Notes under the pieces: model-generated
Seen by the model: the letters and a program-made list of their open reading frames with translations, nothing else
What the model was told of the DNA's origin: nothing
Databases searched by the model: none
Position numbers and translations under genes: made by a program
From: Salegentibacter echinorum
GTDB taxonomy: Bacteria; Bacteroidota; Bacteroidia; Flavobacteriales; Flavobacteriaceae
NCBI RefSeq assembly: GCF_900129445.1
Contig: NZ_FQVT01000001.1
Location: 310,001-374,000 of the forward strand
Direction: 5' to 3'
DNA length: 64,000 bases
Shown: in pieces, positions 16,593 to 26,208 of the stretch
Layout of the letters: each line of letters opens with the position of its first letter
Position numbering within the stretch: position 1 is the stretch's first letter

Positions 16593-17270
16593 TTAAAAAG
16601 TGGTGTCCAGTTTTATATAATCAAGGAATTCCCGTTTTACAGACTGTTCTTTAAAAGCACCGCCAAATTCGCTGGTTACGGTGCTGCTGTCTATATCCCT
16701 AATGCCGCGGCTGTTTACACAAAGGTGTTTAGCATCTACCACACAGGCAACATCTGGTGTTCCCAGTGCTTTTTGCAGTTCCTGCACAATTTGCATGGTC
16801 ATACGTTCCTGTACCTGTGGTCTTTTAGCAAAATAATCTACAATTCTATTCATTTTAGATAGTCCAATCACCCGGCCTTTAGAAATATAAGCTACGTGTG
16901 CTTTACCCACAATAGGAAGCAAATGATGCTCACAGGTAGAATAAACAGTAATGTTTTTTTCTACCAGCATCTCACCATACTTGTAGTTATTATCAAAAGT
17001 GGAAGCTACCGGTTTTTTTTCCGGATCGAGGCCGGCAAAAATCTCATTTACAAACATTTTTGCCACTCGTTGTGGAGTGCCTTTTAGGCTATCATCTGTA
17101 AGATCAAGCCCCAGGGTTTCCATAATACGTTTAACATCTTTATTGATAAGCGCTACTTTTTCAATATCACTTAGTTCAAAAGCATCTTCGCGAATAGGAT
17201 TCTTTGCACTTCCCCCTGCGTGTGCGTCTCCCTGCTCATCAATATCGTTCAAAATCTTGTCTATTTTCAT
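16593..17270 (-). CDS. folE: GTP cyclohydrolase I
   Basis: This 225-residue enzyme converts GTP to dihydroneopterin triphosphate, the first step of folate (and pterin) synthesis. The zinc ligands are visible as STCEHHLLP (about 110-118) and DVACVVDAKHLCV (about 175-187). The block GRVIGLSKMNRIVDYFAKRPQVQER is split here by rule into GRVIGLSKMNRIV and DYFAKRPQVQERMT. The first 40 residues are a charged, variable extension with an AHAGGSA stretch. It is the first gene of the minus-strand series and has a TATCTTTG box at 17313-17320. Confidence 0.97.
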   Translation of the reverse strand: MKIDKILNDIDEQGDAHAGGSAKNPIREDAFELSDIEKVALINKDVKRIMETLGLDLTDDSLKGTPQRVAKMFVNEIFAGLDPEKKPVASTFDNNYKYGEMLVEKNITVYSTCEHHLLPIVGKAHVAYISKGRVIGLSKMNRIVDYFAKRPQVQERMTMQIVQELQKALGTPDVACVVDAKHLCVNSRGIRDIDSSTVTSEFGGAFKEQSVKREFLDYIKLDTTF

Positions 17271-17580
17271 TCCGTTTTTACACTAATAGTCGTAAATCGA
17301 TTGTTAGGCTTGCAAAGATACATATTTAAAAAGTTTTTATGTAATGACAAAAGACCGAGTTTAGTTATTACCTTATAATTGGTGGCATTCTAACCGGGAC
17401 AACAGTAATATATGAGTAGAGAAGAAAGAACTGAGTTTAGTGCTGAATTTATAATTAAAAGGTGAAGGTTTCAGATTCGAAGTTCAAACAACAATCGAAC
17501 TCAAAAAATGCAGTTTTCGAAATCCCACTCCAATTAAAAAAACTGACCTGACAACGAGAACCTACAACCGAGCCCCTTTT
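17271..17580. other. 310-bp intergenic region between gltD and folE
   Basis: This gap holds the folE -7 box (17313-17320) and otherwise AT-rich DNA. I see no gene, no clear terminator for an upstream unit and no repeat copy in 17321-17580. Confidence 0.5.
17313..17320 (-). promoter_or_regulatory. -7 box for folE
   Basis: The minus strand reads TATCTTTG, matching TAnnTTTG, 43 bases before the folE start codon. No TTG is present at the standard distance upstream, so the promoter may be weak or regulated. Confidence 0.5.
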
Positions 17581-19041
17581 CTATGCGGCGGGAAGGTCTC
17601 CTTCGCCCTTGCGGGGCAACATAGATTTTCCCATTAAATATTTATCTACATGATAAGCTGCTTCCCGACCTTCGGAAATTGCCCACACAATTAGAGATTG
17701 TCCGCGTCGCATGTCGCCGGCAGTAAAAATATTGGGGATATTGGTTTGGTAATTTCTTTCTCCTTTAATGTTGGTTCGGCTGTCAAGTTCTAGGCCCAAT
17801 TGTTCGCTAAGGGTTTTTTCGGGACCGGTAAAGCCTAAAGCCAGTAATACCATTTCGCAAGGCCATTCTTTTTCAGAGCCGTCTACCTCTCTTAATTGTG
17901 GTCTTCCATTCTTCCCTTTTACCCATTCTATATTCACGGTTTTTAATGCTTTTAAATTCCCCGCTGTATCCCGTATAAATTCTTTGGTATTAATGCTCCA
18001 GTTACGCGTCACACCTTCTTCATGCGAAGAAGTGGTTTTTAAGGTGAATGGCCAGTAGGGCCAGGGATTTTCTTTAGTTCTGAACTCGGTAGGCATAGGC
18101 ATAATTTCAAAATTGGTAACCGATTTCGCTCCATGCCTGTTGGAAGTTCCCACACAATCTGAACCGGTATCCCCGCCGCCAATTACAATCACATTTTTAT
18201 CTTTTGCCGAAAGTTCTTTGGTTTGTTCTTTAATCCCATCTACAATTTCATTGTTATTCTTTAAAAACGTCATCGCTTGCATAATCCCGGTTCCATTGGC
18301 TCCACTTATTGGTAATTTTCTTCCTTTGGTAGCACCGCCGCAGAGCACCACTGCATCGAACTCCTTAAGTTTTTCAGCATCATAATTTTCCCCCACATGT
18401 ACTCCGGTTTCAAAGGTGATACCTTCTTTTTTCATAAGCGCTACCCGGCGGTCTATCACGTTTTTCTCTAATTTAAAATCGGGAATACCATAACGAAGAA
18501 GTCCACCAACTTTTTTATCGCGTTCAAAAATGGTTACTTGGTGTCCTGCCCGGTTAAGTTGCTGTGCTGCTGCGAGTCCGGCGGGACCAGAACCTACCAC
18601 GGCGGCAGTTTTACCCGTTCTAGATGCTGGTGGTTGTGGGGTAATCCATCCTTCTTTAAATCCTCGTTCTACTATATATTTTTCAATAAGTTCTATGGCT
18701 ACCGGCGGGTTTGTAATTCCCAGCACGCAAGCCGATTCACAAGGTGCAGGGCATAACCTTCCTGTAAATTCTGGAAAGTTGTTCGTACTGTGTAAAATGT
18801 TTAAGGCTTTTTTCCAGTCGTTTTTATACACGGCGTGGTTAAAGTCTGGGATTAAATTTCCCAGAGGACAACCACTATGACAAAACGGAATACCGCAGTC
18901 CATACATCTTGCCCCTTGGCTTCTAAGCTCACTGGGGGATTTTTCTTTCGTGAATTCTTTATAATTTTTAACTCTTATTTCAACAGCTTCTGTATTTTCA
19001 AGCTTTCGCTCATATTCCATAAAACCTCTTATCTTTCCCAT
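17581..19041 (-). CDS. gltD: Glutamate synthase (NADPH) small subunit
   Basis: This 486-residue flavoprotein passes electrons from NAD(P)H to GltB. Two N-terminal cysteine groups for [4Fe-4S] clusters are visible: GARCMDCGIPFCHSGCP (about 43-59) and LCPAPCESACVLG (about 95-107). The FAD motif is VVGSGPAGLAAAQQL (about 149-163) and the nucleotide motif is VIGGGDTGSDCVGT (about 290-303). A second FAD block, IFTAGDMRRGQSLIVWAI, is near the C terminus. It begins 2 bases after the gltB stop, so both subunits come from one mRNA. Confidence 0.97.
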   Translation of the reverse strand: MGKIRGFMEYERKLENTEAVEIRVKNYKEFTKEKSPSELRSQGARCMDCGIPFCHSGCPLGNLIPDFNHAVYKNDWKKALNILHSTNNFPEFTGRLCPAPCESACVLGITNPPVAIELIEKYIVERGFKEGWITPQPPASRTGKTAAVVGSGPAGLAAAQQLNRAGHQVTIFERDKKVGGLLRYGIPDFKLEKNVIDRRVALMKKEGITFETGVHVGENYDAEKLKEFDAVVLCGGATKGRKLPISGANGTGIMQAMTFLKNNNEIVDGIKEQTKELSAKDKNVIVIGGGDTGSDCVGTSNRHGAKSVTNFEIMPMPTEFRTKENPWPYWPFTLKTTSSHEEGVTRNWSINTKEFIRDTAGNLKALKTVNIEWVKGKNGRPQLREVDGSEKEWPCEMVLLALGFTGPEKTLSEQLGLELDSRTNIKGERNYQTNIPNIFTAGDMRRGQSLIVWAISEGREAAYHVDKYLMGKSMLPRKGEGDLPAA

Positions 19042-19043
19042 AA

Positions 19044-22000
19044 TTATGCTGTTTTAAGTTCAGTTTGTTCTTGTATCATGCGTTCTTCTTCCATTTTCTG
19101 TAAAGCCTTTTTAAATTCTTCAGGCATTACTTTTATGAATTTACCTGAATTTTCTTCCCAGTTTTCCAAAATTTCTTTCGCCAGGTCACTTTCTGTATAA
19201 TTCAAATGATTTTCAATAAGTTCTTCTAATTCCTTTTTGTTTTCTTCGGAAGGGATTTCCAGTCCAATCATTTCCATATTGAAGTTATTGTGGTCAATAC
19301 GATTATTGGGATTAAAAATATAGGCGGTTCCACCGCTCATTCCTGCAGCGAAATTTCTTCCTATTTCTCCTAAAATAACAGCGACACCGCCGGTCATGTA
19401 TTCACAGCCGTGATCTCCAATTCCTTCAATTACCGCTTTTGCTCCAGAGTTTCTTACGCAAAAACGTTCCCCGCCAATCCCGTTGATATAAGCTTCGCCA
19501 TTGGTTGCACCATATAGGGCTACATTTCCAATAATGATATTTTCATAAGACTTAAAGCTGGCTTCTTTTGGTTTCCGAACGCTTAACGTAGCACCAGAAA
19601 GTCCTTTCCCTAAATAATCATTGGTATTTCCGTTAATGCTCATGCGCACCCCTTTGGTAGCAAAGGCGCCAAAGCTTTGGCCGGCAGAACCGGTAAAGTT
19701 TAACTGCAGTGTACCTTCAGGTAGCCCTTTTGCCCCGTGAATTTTTGAAATTTCATTACTTAAAATGGCACCCGTTGTCCTGTTTATATTGCTTACAGGG
19801 AAATCTAAGCTTTGTTTTTCCTTTCTGTATATTGCCGGATGCGCCTGTTTTAAAATTTCAAAATCCAGTACATTCTCCAAATTGTGGTTTTGGATTTCGG
19901 TATTATGCAATGGCATATCCTTATCTATTTTTGGTTTATAGAGAATATTGGAAAGGTCTAATCCCTGCGCCTTATAATGCTCAATGGCACGGTTCATATC
20001 CAATTTCTGACTTTGTCCCACCATTTCGTTGATAGTTCTAAAACCAAGATTGGCCATGATTTGACGTAATTCCTGGGCAATGAAATACATGAAATTAATT
20101 ACATCTTCGGGAGTGCCTTTAAACTTTTTACGCAATTCTGGATCCTGAGTGGCAATCCCAACCGGGCAGGTATTGAGGTGACAGGCACGCATCATAATAC
20201 AGCCTGAAGCCACCAACGGTGCGGTAGAAAATCCAAATTCTTCGGCACCGAGTAATGCGGCAATCGCTACATCCCGACCCGTTTTTAATTGGCCGTCACA
20301 TTCTACCACAATTCGACTTCTAAGGTTGTTAATAAGGAGCGTTTGTTGCGCTTCGGCGATTCCCAGTTCCCAGGGAAGGCCGGCGTGTCGCAAAGAGGTG
20401 AGGGGAGAAGCTCCTGTCCCGCCATCGTAACCAGAAATGAGTACTACATCGGCTTTGGCTTTTGCCACTCCAGCTGCAATAGTACCCACCCCAACTTTAG
20501 AGACCAGTTTCACATTAATTCGAGCCTCGCGATTGGCATTTTTAAGGTCGAAGATTAATTGTGCCAGGTCTTCAATCGAATAAATATCGTGATGCGGTGG
20601 TGGTGAAATTAAACCCACATAAGGCGTTGAGTTTCGGGTCCTGGCAATATCGGGGTTAACTTTTGGTCCCGGGAGCTGTCCACCTTCCCCGGGTTTTGCG
20701 CCCTGTGCCATTTTAATTTGAATCTCTTTGGCACTGCTTAAATAATCTATGGAAACTCCAAACCTGCCGGAAGCCACCTGTTTTATGGCCGAGTTTCTCC
20801 AGTTTCCATCTAAATCTTTATGAAATCGTTGTGGATCTTCGCCTCCTTCTCCCGAGTTGCTTTTTCCCTGCATCCGGTTCATGGCAACTGCGAGATTCTC
20901 GTGCGCTTCTTTGCTAATAGAACCAAATGACATGGCACCAGTTTTAAAACGTTTTACAATCTCGGTCCAGGGCTCTACTTCTTCCAGGGGAACAGGGTTT
21001 AGATCCCGAAATTTAAACATACCGCGAAGCGTCATTAAACGCTCACTCTGGTTGTTAATGAAGTTTGCGTACTCTTCGTACGCTTTCGTAGAATTTTGCT
21101 TTACCGCTTGCTGCAATTTCGCTACGCTTGCGGGGTTAAACATATGTCTTTCCCCGGTCCTTCTCCATCTATAATCCCCTCCAATTTCCAACTCAAGATC
21201 GGTGTTTGTTTTTTTGGGAAGAAAAGCATTGTCAAAACGCTTCTGCACTTCTTTTTCAATTTCATATAAACCGATTCCCTCAATTCTTGTTGGCGTATTT
21301 GTAAAATATTTTTCCACAAATTTTTGATTTAATCCGAGAATCTCAAAAATTTGGGCGCCGCGATAGGAGTGAAGGGTTGAAATCCCAATTTTATTCATGA
21401 TTTTTATAATACCTTTTCCAATGGCTACATTAAAGTTCTCTACTGCTACTTCTGGCTCTCTAACTTCAATTTCTTCCTTTTCTACCAGTTTGTAGATAAT
21501 CTCATTCACCATATATGGGTTAATGGCACTGGCTCCATATCCAAAAAGAAGGGCGAAATGATGAGGTTCCCGTGGTTCGGCAGATTCTACAACAATTCCA
21601 AAAGAAGATCTACGGTTGTGCTTTTTAACCCGGTGATGTACAAAAGAACATGCCAGAAGAGAAGGAATAGGTGCCAATTTAGCATTGGCATTTCTATCGG
21701 AAAGAATAATTACATTGCATCCTTTATCTACCGCTGCGTTAATCTCTAGTATGATCTCGTCTAAACGGGTTTCCAGCCCATTCAAGCCTTTTTCTGGCTC
21801 ATACAAAATGCCTATGGAAGCAGTTTTAAAGTCTGGATGTTCTATGTATTTAATCTTATCCAAATCTTCGTTGGAGATTACTGGATTTTGAATGCGCAAT
21901 TTTTTAGATTGCTCTGGGATGATATCGAATAAATTTCTGTCTTCTCCTATAGACAGACTTATATCTGTAACAATCTCTTCCCGAATCCCGTCTAAAGGCG

Positions 22001-23567
22001 GATTGGTAACCTGGGCGAATAATTGCTTAAAATAATTAAATAAAAGTTGAGGTTTATCAGACAAAACCGCTAAGGGAATATCTGCACCCATAGAGCCAAT
22101 AGCTTCTTTTCCCAGAGTAGCCATAGGGCTAATAATAGTGCTGATATCTTCTTGGGTATAACCGAATAATTTTTGACGGGTATTGATGTCAATTTTTTCT
22201 ACCGGGGTTTTGTTCCCGGTATAAGGCACTTCAGATAACTGAAGTAAATTTTCGTCTAACCATTTTCTATAAGGTCTTTCAGAAATTATCTTTTTCTTTA
22301 CTTCTTCATCACCAATAATTCTTCCTTCATTCATATCTACCAGGAACATTTTTCCCGGCTCCAGCCTTCCGTGCAGTGCCACGTTTTCTGGTTTGATTTC
22401 TAAAACCCCTGTTTCTGAAGACATGATTACATAACCGTCTTTGGTTAAGGTATATCTGGAAGGTCTAAGTCCGTTTCTATCCAATAAGGCTCCAATGTAA
22501 TTTCCATCGGTAAACGGAATGGAAGCCGGGCCATCCCAGGGTTCCATAATGCAGGCATTATATTCATAAAAGGCTTTTTTTGCATCGGCCATAGAAGGGT
22601 TTTTCTCCCAGGCTTCGGGCACCATCATCATAATGGCCTCGGGTAGGGAACGACCGGTTTGTAATAATAGTTCCAACACCATATCCATAGAGGCCGAATC
22701 TGATTTTCCTTCGGAAACAATAGGGATAATTTCTTTGAGGTCTTCCCCAAATCTTTCGCTTTCAAAAAGTTCCTCCCTGGCTTTCATTCGACTTAGGTTC
22801 CCGCGTAAGGTGTTAATCTCCCCATTGTGGCACATAAATCTAAAAGGTTGTGCCAAATCCCAGGTGGGAAAAGTGTTGGTGGAGAATCTTTGGTGAACTA
22901 ATGCTAGCCTGGTAACTACATATGGTTCGTTGAGGTCACGATAATAGGTATTGATATCCTGTGGCATCAATAGTCCTTTATAAATAATGGTAGTGGTAGA
23001 TAAACTGGGCAGGTAGAAGTATTTTGCTTCAGAAAGTTCTGATTTTTCAATTTTATGTTCGGCGATTTTTCTGGCAGCGAATAGTTTCGCATTAAAAATT
23101 TTGGCAGAAACATTTTCGTCTTTCCCTATAAAAACCTGTTGCACATATGGTTCAGATAGAGCGGCAATACTTCCAAGACATGCTCTGCTAACGGGTACTT
23201 CCCGCCAGCCGATTAAATTGAGGCCCTGTCCAATAATTTCTTCTTCAAGAATGTCTCTGCAAATTTTTTGCTGGTTTTTGGAAGGGGGTAAAAAAACCAT
23301 TCCTACTGCATAATCCTTGAAATTGGGGAGTTTAAAATTACACGATTTTTTGAAAAAATCGTGGGGAATCTCAATTAGGATTCCGGCACCATCTCCGGTT
23401 TTTCCATCTGCACTTACTGCACCCCGGTGTTCCAACCGAATGAGAATGTCCAGAGCTTTATGAATTATATCATTACTTCTTTTACCCTTTAGGTTACAAA
23501 TAAAACCAGCCCCGCAATTATCATGCTCAAATTCGGGTGAATAGAGCCCCTGCTTTTTTAATTTCAT
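19044..23567 (-). CDS. gltB: Glutamate synthase large subunit
   Basis: This 1507-residue enzyme makes two glutamates from glutamine and 2-oxoglutarate. It begins with a short propeptide; the catalytic N-terminal Cys of the mature amidotransferase is C18 in HDNCGAGF. The glutaminase domain (about 18-420) includes VHQRFSTNTFPTWDLAQP and FCHNGEINT-type residues (FMCHNGEINTLRGN). The FMN/synthase domain (about 830-1200) has KPGEGGQLPGPKV, SGYDGGTGASPLT and the 3Fe-4S cysteines in CIMMRACHLNTCPVG. The C-terminal GXGXG-type beta-helix (about 1250-1490) follows. Its length is normal. Confidence 0.98.
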   Translation of the reverse strand: MKLKKQGLYSPEFEHDNCGAGFICNLKGKRSNDIIHKALDILIRLEHRGAVSADGKTGDGAGILIEIPHDFFKKSCNFKLPNFKDYAVGMVFLPPSKNQQKICRDILEEEIIGQGLNLIGWREVPVSRACLGSIAALSEPYVQQVFIGKDENVSAKIFNAKLFAARKIAEHKIEKSELSEAKYFYLPSLSTTTIIYKGLLMPQDINTYYRDLNEPYVVTRLALVHQRFSTNTFPTWDLAQPFRFMCHNGEINTLRGNLSRMKAREELFESERFGEDLKEIIPIVSEGKSDSASMDMVLELLLQTGRSLPEAIMMMVPEAWEKNPSMADAKKAFYEYNACIMEPWDGPASIPFTDGNYIGALLDRNGLRPSRYTLTKDGYVIMSSETGVLEIKPENVALHGRLEPGKMFLVDMNEGRIIGDEEVKKKIISERPYRKWLDENLLQLSEVPYTGNKTPVEKIDINTRQKLFGYTQEDISTIISPMATLGKEAIGSMGADIPLAVLSDKPQLLFNYFKQLFAQVTNPPLDGIREEIVTDISLSIGEDRNLFDIIPEQSKKLRIQNPVISNEDLDKIKYIEHPDFKTASIGILYEPEKGLNGLETRLDEIILEINAAVDKGCNVIILSDRNANAKLAPIPSLLACSFVHHRVKKHNRRSSFGIVVESAEPREPHHFALLFGYGASAINPYMVNEIIYKLVEKEEIEVREPEVAVENFNVAIGKGIIKIMNKIGISTLHSYRGAQIFEILGLNQKFVEKYFTNTPTRIEGIGLYEIEKEVQKRFDNAFLPKKTNTDLELEIGGDYRWRRTGERHMFNPASVAKLQQAVKQNSTKAYEEYANFINNQSERLMTLRGMFKFRDLNPVPLEEVEPWTEIVKRFKTGAMSFGSISKEAHENLAVAMNRMQGKSNSGEGGEDPQRFHKDLDGNWRNSAIKQVASGRFGVSIDYLSSAKEIQIKMAQGAKPGEGGQLPGPKVNPDIARTRNSTPYVGLISPPPHHDIYSIEDLAQLIFDLKNANREARINVKLVSKVGVGTIAAGVAKAKADVVLISGYDGGTGASPLTSLRHAGLPWELGIAEAQQTLLINNLRSRIVVECDGQLKTGRDVAIAALLGAEEFGFSTAPLVASGCIMMRACHLNTCPVGIATQDPELRKKFKGTPEDVINFMYFIAQELRQIMANLGFRTINEMVGQSQKLDMNRAIEHYKAQGLDLSNILYKPKIDKDMPLHNTEIQNHNLENVLDFEILKQAHPAIYRKEKQSLDFPVSNINRTTGAILSNEISKIHGAKGLPEGTLQLNFTGSAGQSFGAFATKGVRMSINGNTNDYLGKGLSGATLSVRKPKEASFKSYENIIIGNVALYGATNGEAYINGIGGERFCVRNSGAKAVIEGIGDHGCEYMTGGVAVILGEIGRNFAAGMSGGTAYIFNPNNRIDHNNFNMEMIGLEIPSEENKKELEELIENHLNYTESDLAKEILENWEENSGKFIKVMPEEFKKALQKMEEERMIQEQTELKTA

Positions 23568-23749
23568 GTTCTTCCTTCCTTAAATTTTCTACTCAAAACT
23601 AGTTAAACAGATAAATTTTATGAAGTGAAATATCATTTAATTTGAAATAAATTCAATAAAAATAAATAAAAGGTTTAAAAATGATAATCGAATAATTAGA
23701 AGCCTTTTTGATTATTAGATTTATAAAATTCGTTTTCAGCCTGAGAATA

Positions 23750-23777
23750 AAAAAAGTCCGGTTTTCTCGAAAACCGG
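23750..23777 (-). terminator. Terminator for the acyl-CoA dehydrogenase gene
   Basis: The 12-bp stem AAGTCCGGTTTT (23754-23765) / AAAACCGGACTT (23770-23781) has the loop CTCG. Read on the minus strand it is followed by a T tract (the plus-strand A run at 23748-23755), so it ends the acyl-CoA dehydrogenase before the gltB promoter. Confidence 0.85.
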
Positions 23778-23823
23778 ACTTATAAAAGTTAAAAGGAATA
23801 ACTAAAAAATTACATTAGGGCAG

Positions 23824-24966
23824 TTATTTTTTTAAAATTCCCCTGGAAATAACAATCTTTTGTATCTCTGAAGTGCCTTCGTAGATCTGTGTAATTTTCG
23901 CATCCCGCATTAAACGTTCTACGTGATACTCTTTTACATAGCCATTGCCACCGTGAACCTGTACCGCTTCGGTAGTGACATCCATAGCGGTTTTGGATGC
24001 AAAATCCTTGGCCATAGCGCCAGAGAGGTCATAATTCTCTTTTTGATCTTTATCCCAGGCCGCTTTCATAATTAAATGTCTGGAAGCCTGGATAGAGGTG
24101 TACATATCTGCCAGTTTAAAAGCAATCGCCTGGTGGTTGCAAATCTCGGTGCCAAAAGCTTTTCGCTGTTTAGAATAATCTAAAGCCAACTCATAAGCGC
24201 CAGATGCTATCCCTAAAGCCTGGGCTGCAATGCCAATTCTTCCGCCAGAAAGTGTTTTCATAGCGAATTTAAATCCGAAACCATCTTCTCCAATTCTATT
24301 TTCTTTGGGAACTTTTACATCATTAAAGTTTAAGGAATGCGTATCGCTACCACGAATACCCATTTTATCTTCTTTAGGACCAATTTCAAAACCTTCCCAG
24401 GTTTTTTCTACTATAAAAGCATTAATACCCTTGTGTTTCTTATCCCTATCGGTTTGGGCAATTACCAAAAAATAATCGGCAGAATTACCGTTGGTAATCC
24501 AGTTTTTAGTGCCGTTAAGTAAATAATGATCTCCTTTATCTATCGCTGTAGTGCGTTGTGAAGTTGCATCACTGCCGGCTTCCGGTTCAGAAAGACAAAA
24601 AGCGCCTAATTTTTCACCGGTAGTCAATTTAGAAAGGTATTTTTTCTTTTGTTCTTCGTTACCATAAGTGTCAATTCCCCAGCAAACCAAAGAATTATTG
24701 ACAGACATCACCACAGAGGCTGAGGCATCTATTTTAGAGATTTCTTCCATTGCAAGAATGTAGGAAATTGTGTCCATTCCGCCGCCACCATACTCGGGGG
24801 AAGCCATCATGCCCAAAAATCCAAGTTCCCCCATCTTCTTCACCTGTTCTTTTGGGAACTCCTGTTTCTCATCCCGCTCAATCACCCCGGGCAATAATTC
24901 ATTCTTTGCAAAATCGCGGGCGGCATCGCGAATCATTATATGTTCTTCTGTAAGTTTGAAATCCAT
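23824..24966 (-). CDS. Acyl-CoA dehydrogenase (short-chain type)
   Basis: This 380-residue FAD enzyme oxidises acyl-CoA to enoyl-CoA in beta-oxidation or branched-chain amino acid breakdown. Family signatures are LGAFCLSEPEAGSDATSQ (about 126-143), WITNGNSADYFLVIAQ (about 160-175) and QVHGGNGYVKEYHVERLMRD near residue 345. The catalytic glutamate is in IYEGTSEIQ (about 362-370), the position used by butyryl-CoA-type enzymes. Its length is normal. It stands alone, diverging from anmK, with its own promoter (25005-25035) and terminator (23750-23777). Chain-length preference cannot be told from sequence by eye. Confidence 0.95.
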   Translation of the reverse strand: MDFKLTEEHIMIRDAARDFAKNELLPGVIERDEKQEFPKEQVKKMGELGFLGMMASPEYGGGGMDTISYILAMEEISKIDASASVVMSVNNSLVCWGIDTYGNEEQKKKYLSKLTTGEKLGAFCLSEPEAGSDATSQRTTAIDKGDHYLLNGTKNWITNGNSADYFLVIAQTDRDKKHKGINAFIVEKTWEGFEIGPKEDKMGIRGSDTHSLNFNDVKVPKENRIGEDGFGFKFAMKTLSGGRIGIAAQALGIASGAYELALDYSKQRKAFGTEICNHQAIAFKLADMYTSIQASRHLIMKAAWDKDQKENYDLSGAMAKDFASKTAMDVTTEAVQVHGGNGYVKEYHVERLMRDAKITQIYEGTSEIQKIVISRGILKK

Positions 24967-25004
24967 ATTATTGTTTTAATTTAGGAAAATCTAATTTCGA
25001 GCAT

Positions 25005-25035
25005 CAAAGGTAAAGTTTTGGTGTGTATTTTTCAA
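25005..25035 (-). promoter_or_regulatory. Promoter for the acyl-CoA dehydrogenase
   Basis: On the minus strand TTG (25035-25033) and TACCTTTG (25012-25005) are 20 bases apart, fitting the Bacteroidota consensus. The start codon lies 39 bases downstream. The divergent anmK gene starts 25 bases to the right. Confidence 0.65.
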
Positions 25036-25059
25036 TTTAGTTTAATAAATTTTAAGAAT

Positions 25060-26124
25060 ATGAAAAAAGCAAGTTACGCAATTGTTGGGGTCATGTCGGG
25101 TACTTCCTTAGATGGCATTGATTTGGTCTATATGAAGTTAAATTATAAAAATTCCTGGAAATATAAGATTTTAGAAGCTGAAACTGTACCCTATCCTTTA
25201 AATTGGAAAGAAACTTTGGAGGAAGCCATACGTTATTCCGAAGAAAAATTAGAAAAATTAAATGATAAATATACACATTATCTCGCCGAGGTTATTTCCT
25301 GTTTTCTGGAAAAACATCAAATTAAGCATTTAGATGCAGTCTGTAGCCACGGGCATACCATAAAACACGAACCGCAGAATAATTATACGCTTCAAATTGG
25401 AAACCTGCCTAGGTTAGCTTACTTAACAGGGCAAAAGGTAGTTTGCGATTTTAGGGTAGAAGATGTAGCCCTGGGGGGGCAGGGTGCTCCACTGGTACCA
25501 ATCGGCGATGAACTGTTATTTTCAGATTATAAGTTTTGTTTGAATTTAGGCGGATTCGCAAATATTTCTACTGAAATAAATGGCGAGCGCCAGGCTTATG
25601 ACATCTGTCCTGTGAATACCGTACTAAATTATTACGCTCGTAAACTGGGAAAAGATTTTGACGAAGGCGGAAAATTAGCGGCAACTGGGAAGTTAAATAA
25701 AGACTTGTTGGAAAAATTGAATAACCTGGAGTTTTATTCTCAAAAGCCACCAAAATCCCTGGGTATAGAATGGGTAAACGAGGAAATCCTGCCTTTACTT
25801 TTAAATTTTGAAGAAAATATCGCAGATATTTTACATACTTATTCAATACATGTGGCGCAGCAAATTGCTAATGCTTTAGATAACGATCCTAATTCTAAGG
25901 TGCTTGTTACGGGAGGTGGAGCTTTCAACAACTTTTTGATTCGTCAATTTAAAAAAGAATCAAAATGTCATTTCTCCATACCATCTAAAGACGTAATAAA
26001 CTATAAGGAAGCGCTTATTTTTGGATTATTGGGTGTGCTGAAGCTTCGCAACGAAGTGAATGTATTAAAAGCTGTAACCGGAGCCGAACGAGATCATTCT
26101 GCCGGACTTATATATGAGGTTTAA
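25060..26124 (+). CDS. anmK: Anhydro-N-acetylmuramic acid kinase
   Basis: This 354-residue cytoplasmic kinase opens and phosphorylates 1,6-anhydro-MurNAc from cell-wall turnover to MurNAc-6-phosphate. ASKHA-fold motifs are visible: GVMSGTSLDGIDLVYM (about 10-25, phosphate 1), AVCSHGHTIKHEP (about 94-106), VALGGQGAPLVPIGD (about 138-152), LNLGGFANIS (about 164-173) and VLVTGGGAFNNFLI (about 285-298). The start at 25060 gives the usual N terminus; an in-frame ATG at 25018 would add 14 residues that fall in the promoter. It is expressed divergently from the acyl-CoA dehydrogenase. Confidence 0.95.
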   Translation: MKKASYAIVGVMSGTSLDGIDLVYMKLNYKNSWKYKILEAETVPYPLNWKETLEEAIRYSEEKLEKLNDKYTHYLAEVISCFLEKHQIKHLDAVCSHGHTIKHEPQNNYTLQIGNLPRLAYLTGQKVVCDFRVEDVALGGQGAPLVPIGDELLFSDYKFCLNLGGFANISTEINGERQAYDICPVNTVLNYYARKLGKDFDEGGKLAATGKLNKDLLEKLNNLEFYSQKPPKSLGIEWVNEEILPLLLNFEENIADILHTYSIHVAQQIANALDNDPNSKVLVTGGGAFNNFLIRQFKKESKCHFSIPSKDVINYKEALIFGLLGVLKLRNEVNVLKAVTGAERDHSAGLIYEV

Positions 26125-26182
26125 TTCTTTTGAAAAGGTTTAAATTTCTTGATAGATATTTATAAATAGCGTGTTTAGTTTA

Positions 26183-26190
26183 TATATTTG
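26183..26190 (+). promoter_or_regulatory. -7 box for the amino-acid dehydrogenase
   Basis: TATATTTG matches TAnnTTTG and lies 18 bases before the ATG at 26209. No TTG stands at the standard distance upstream. The short spacing implies a 5' leader of about 13 bases. Confidence 0.55.
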
Positions 26191-26208
26191 TGAAAAACCA
26201 CACTTAAA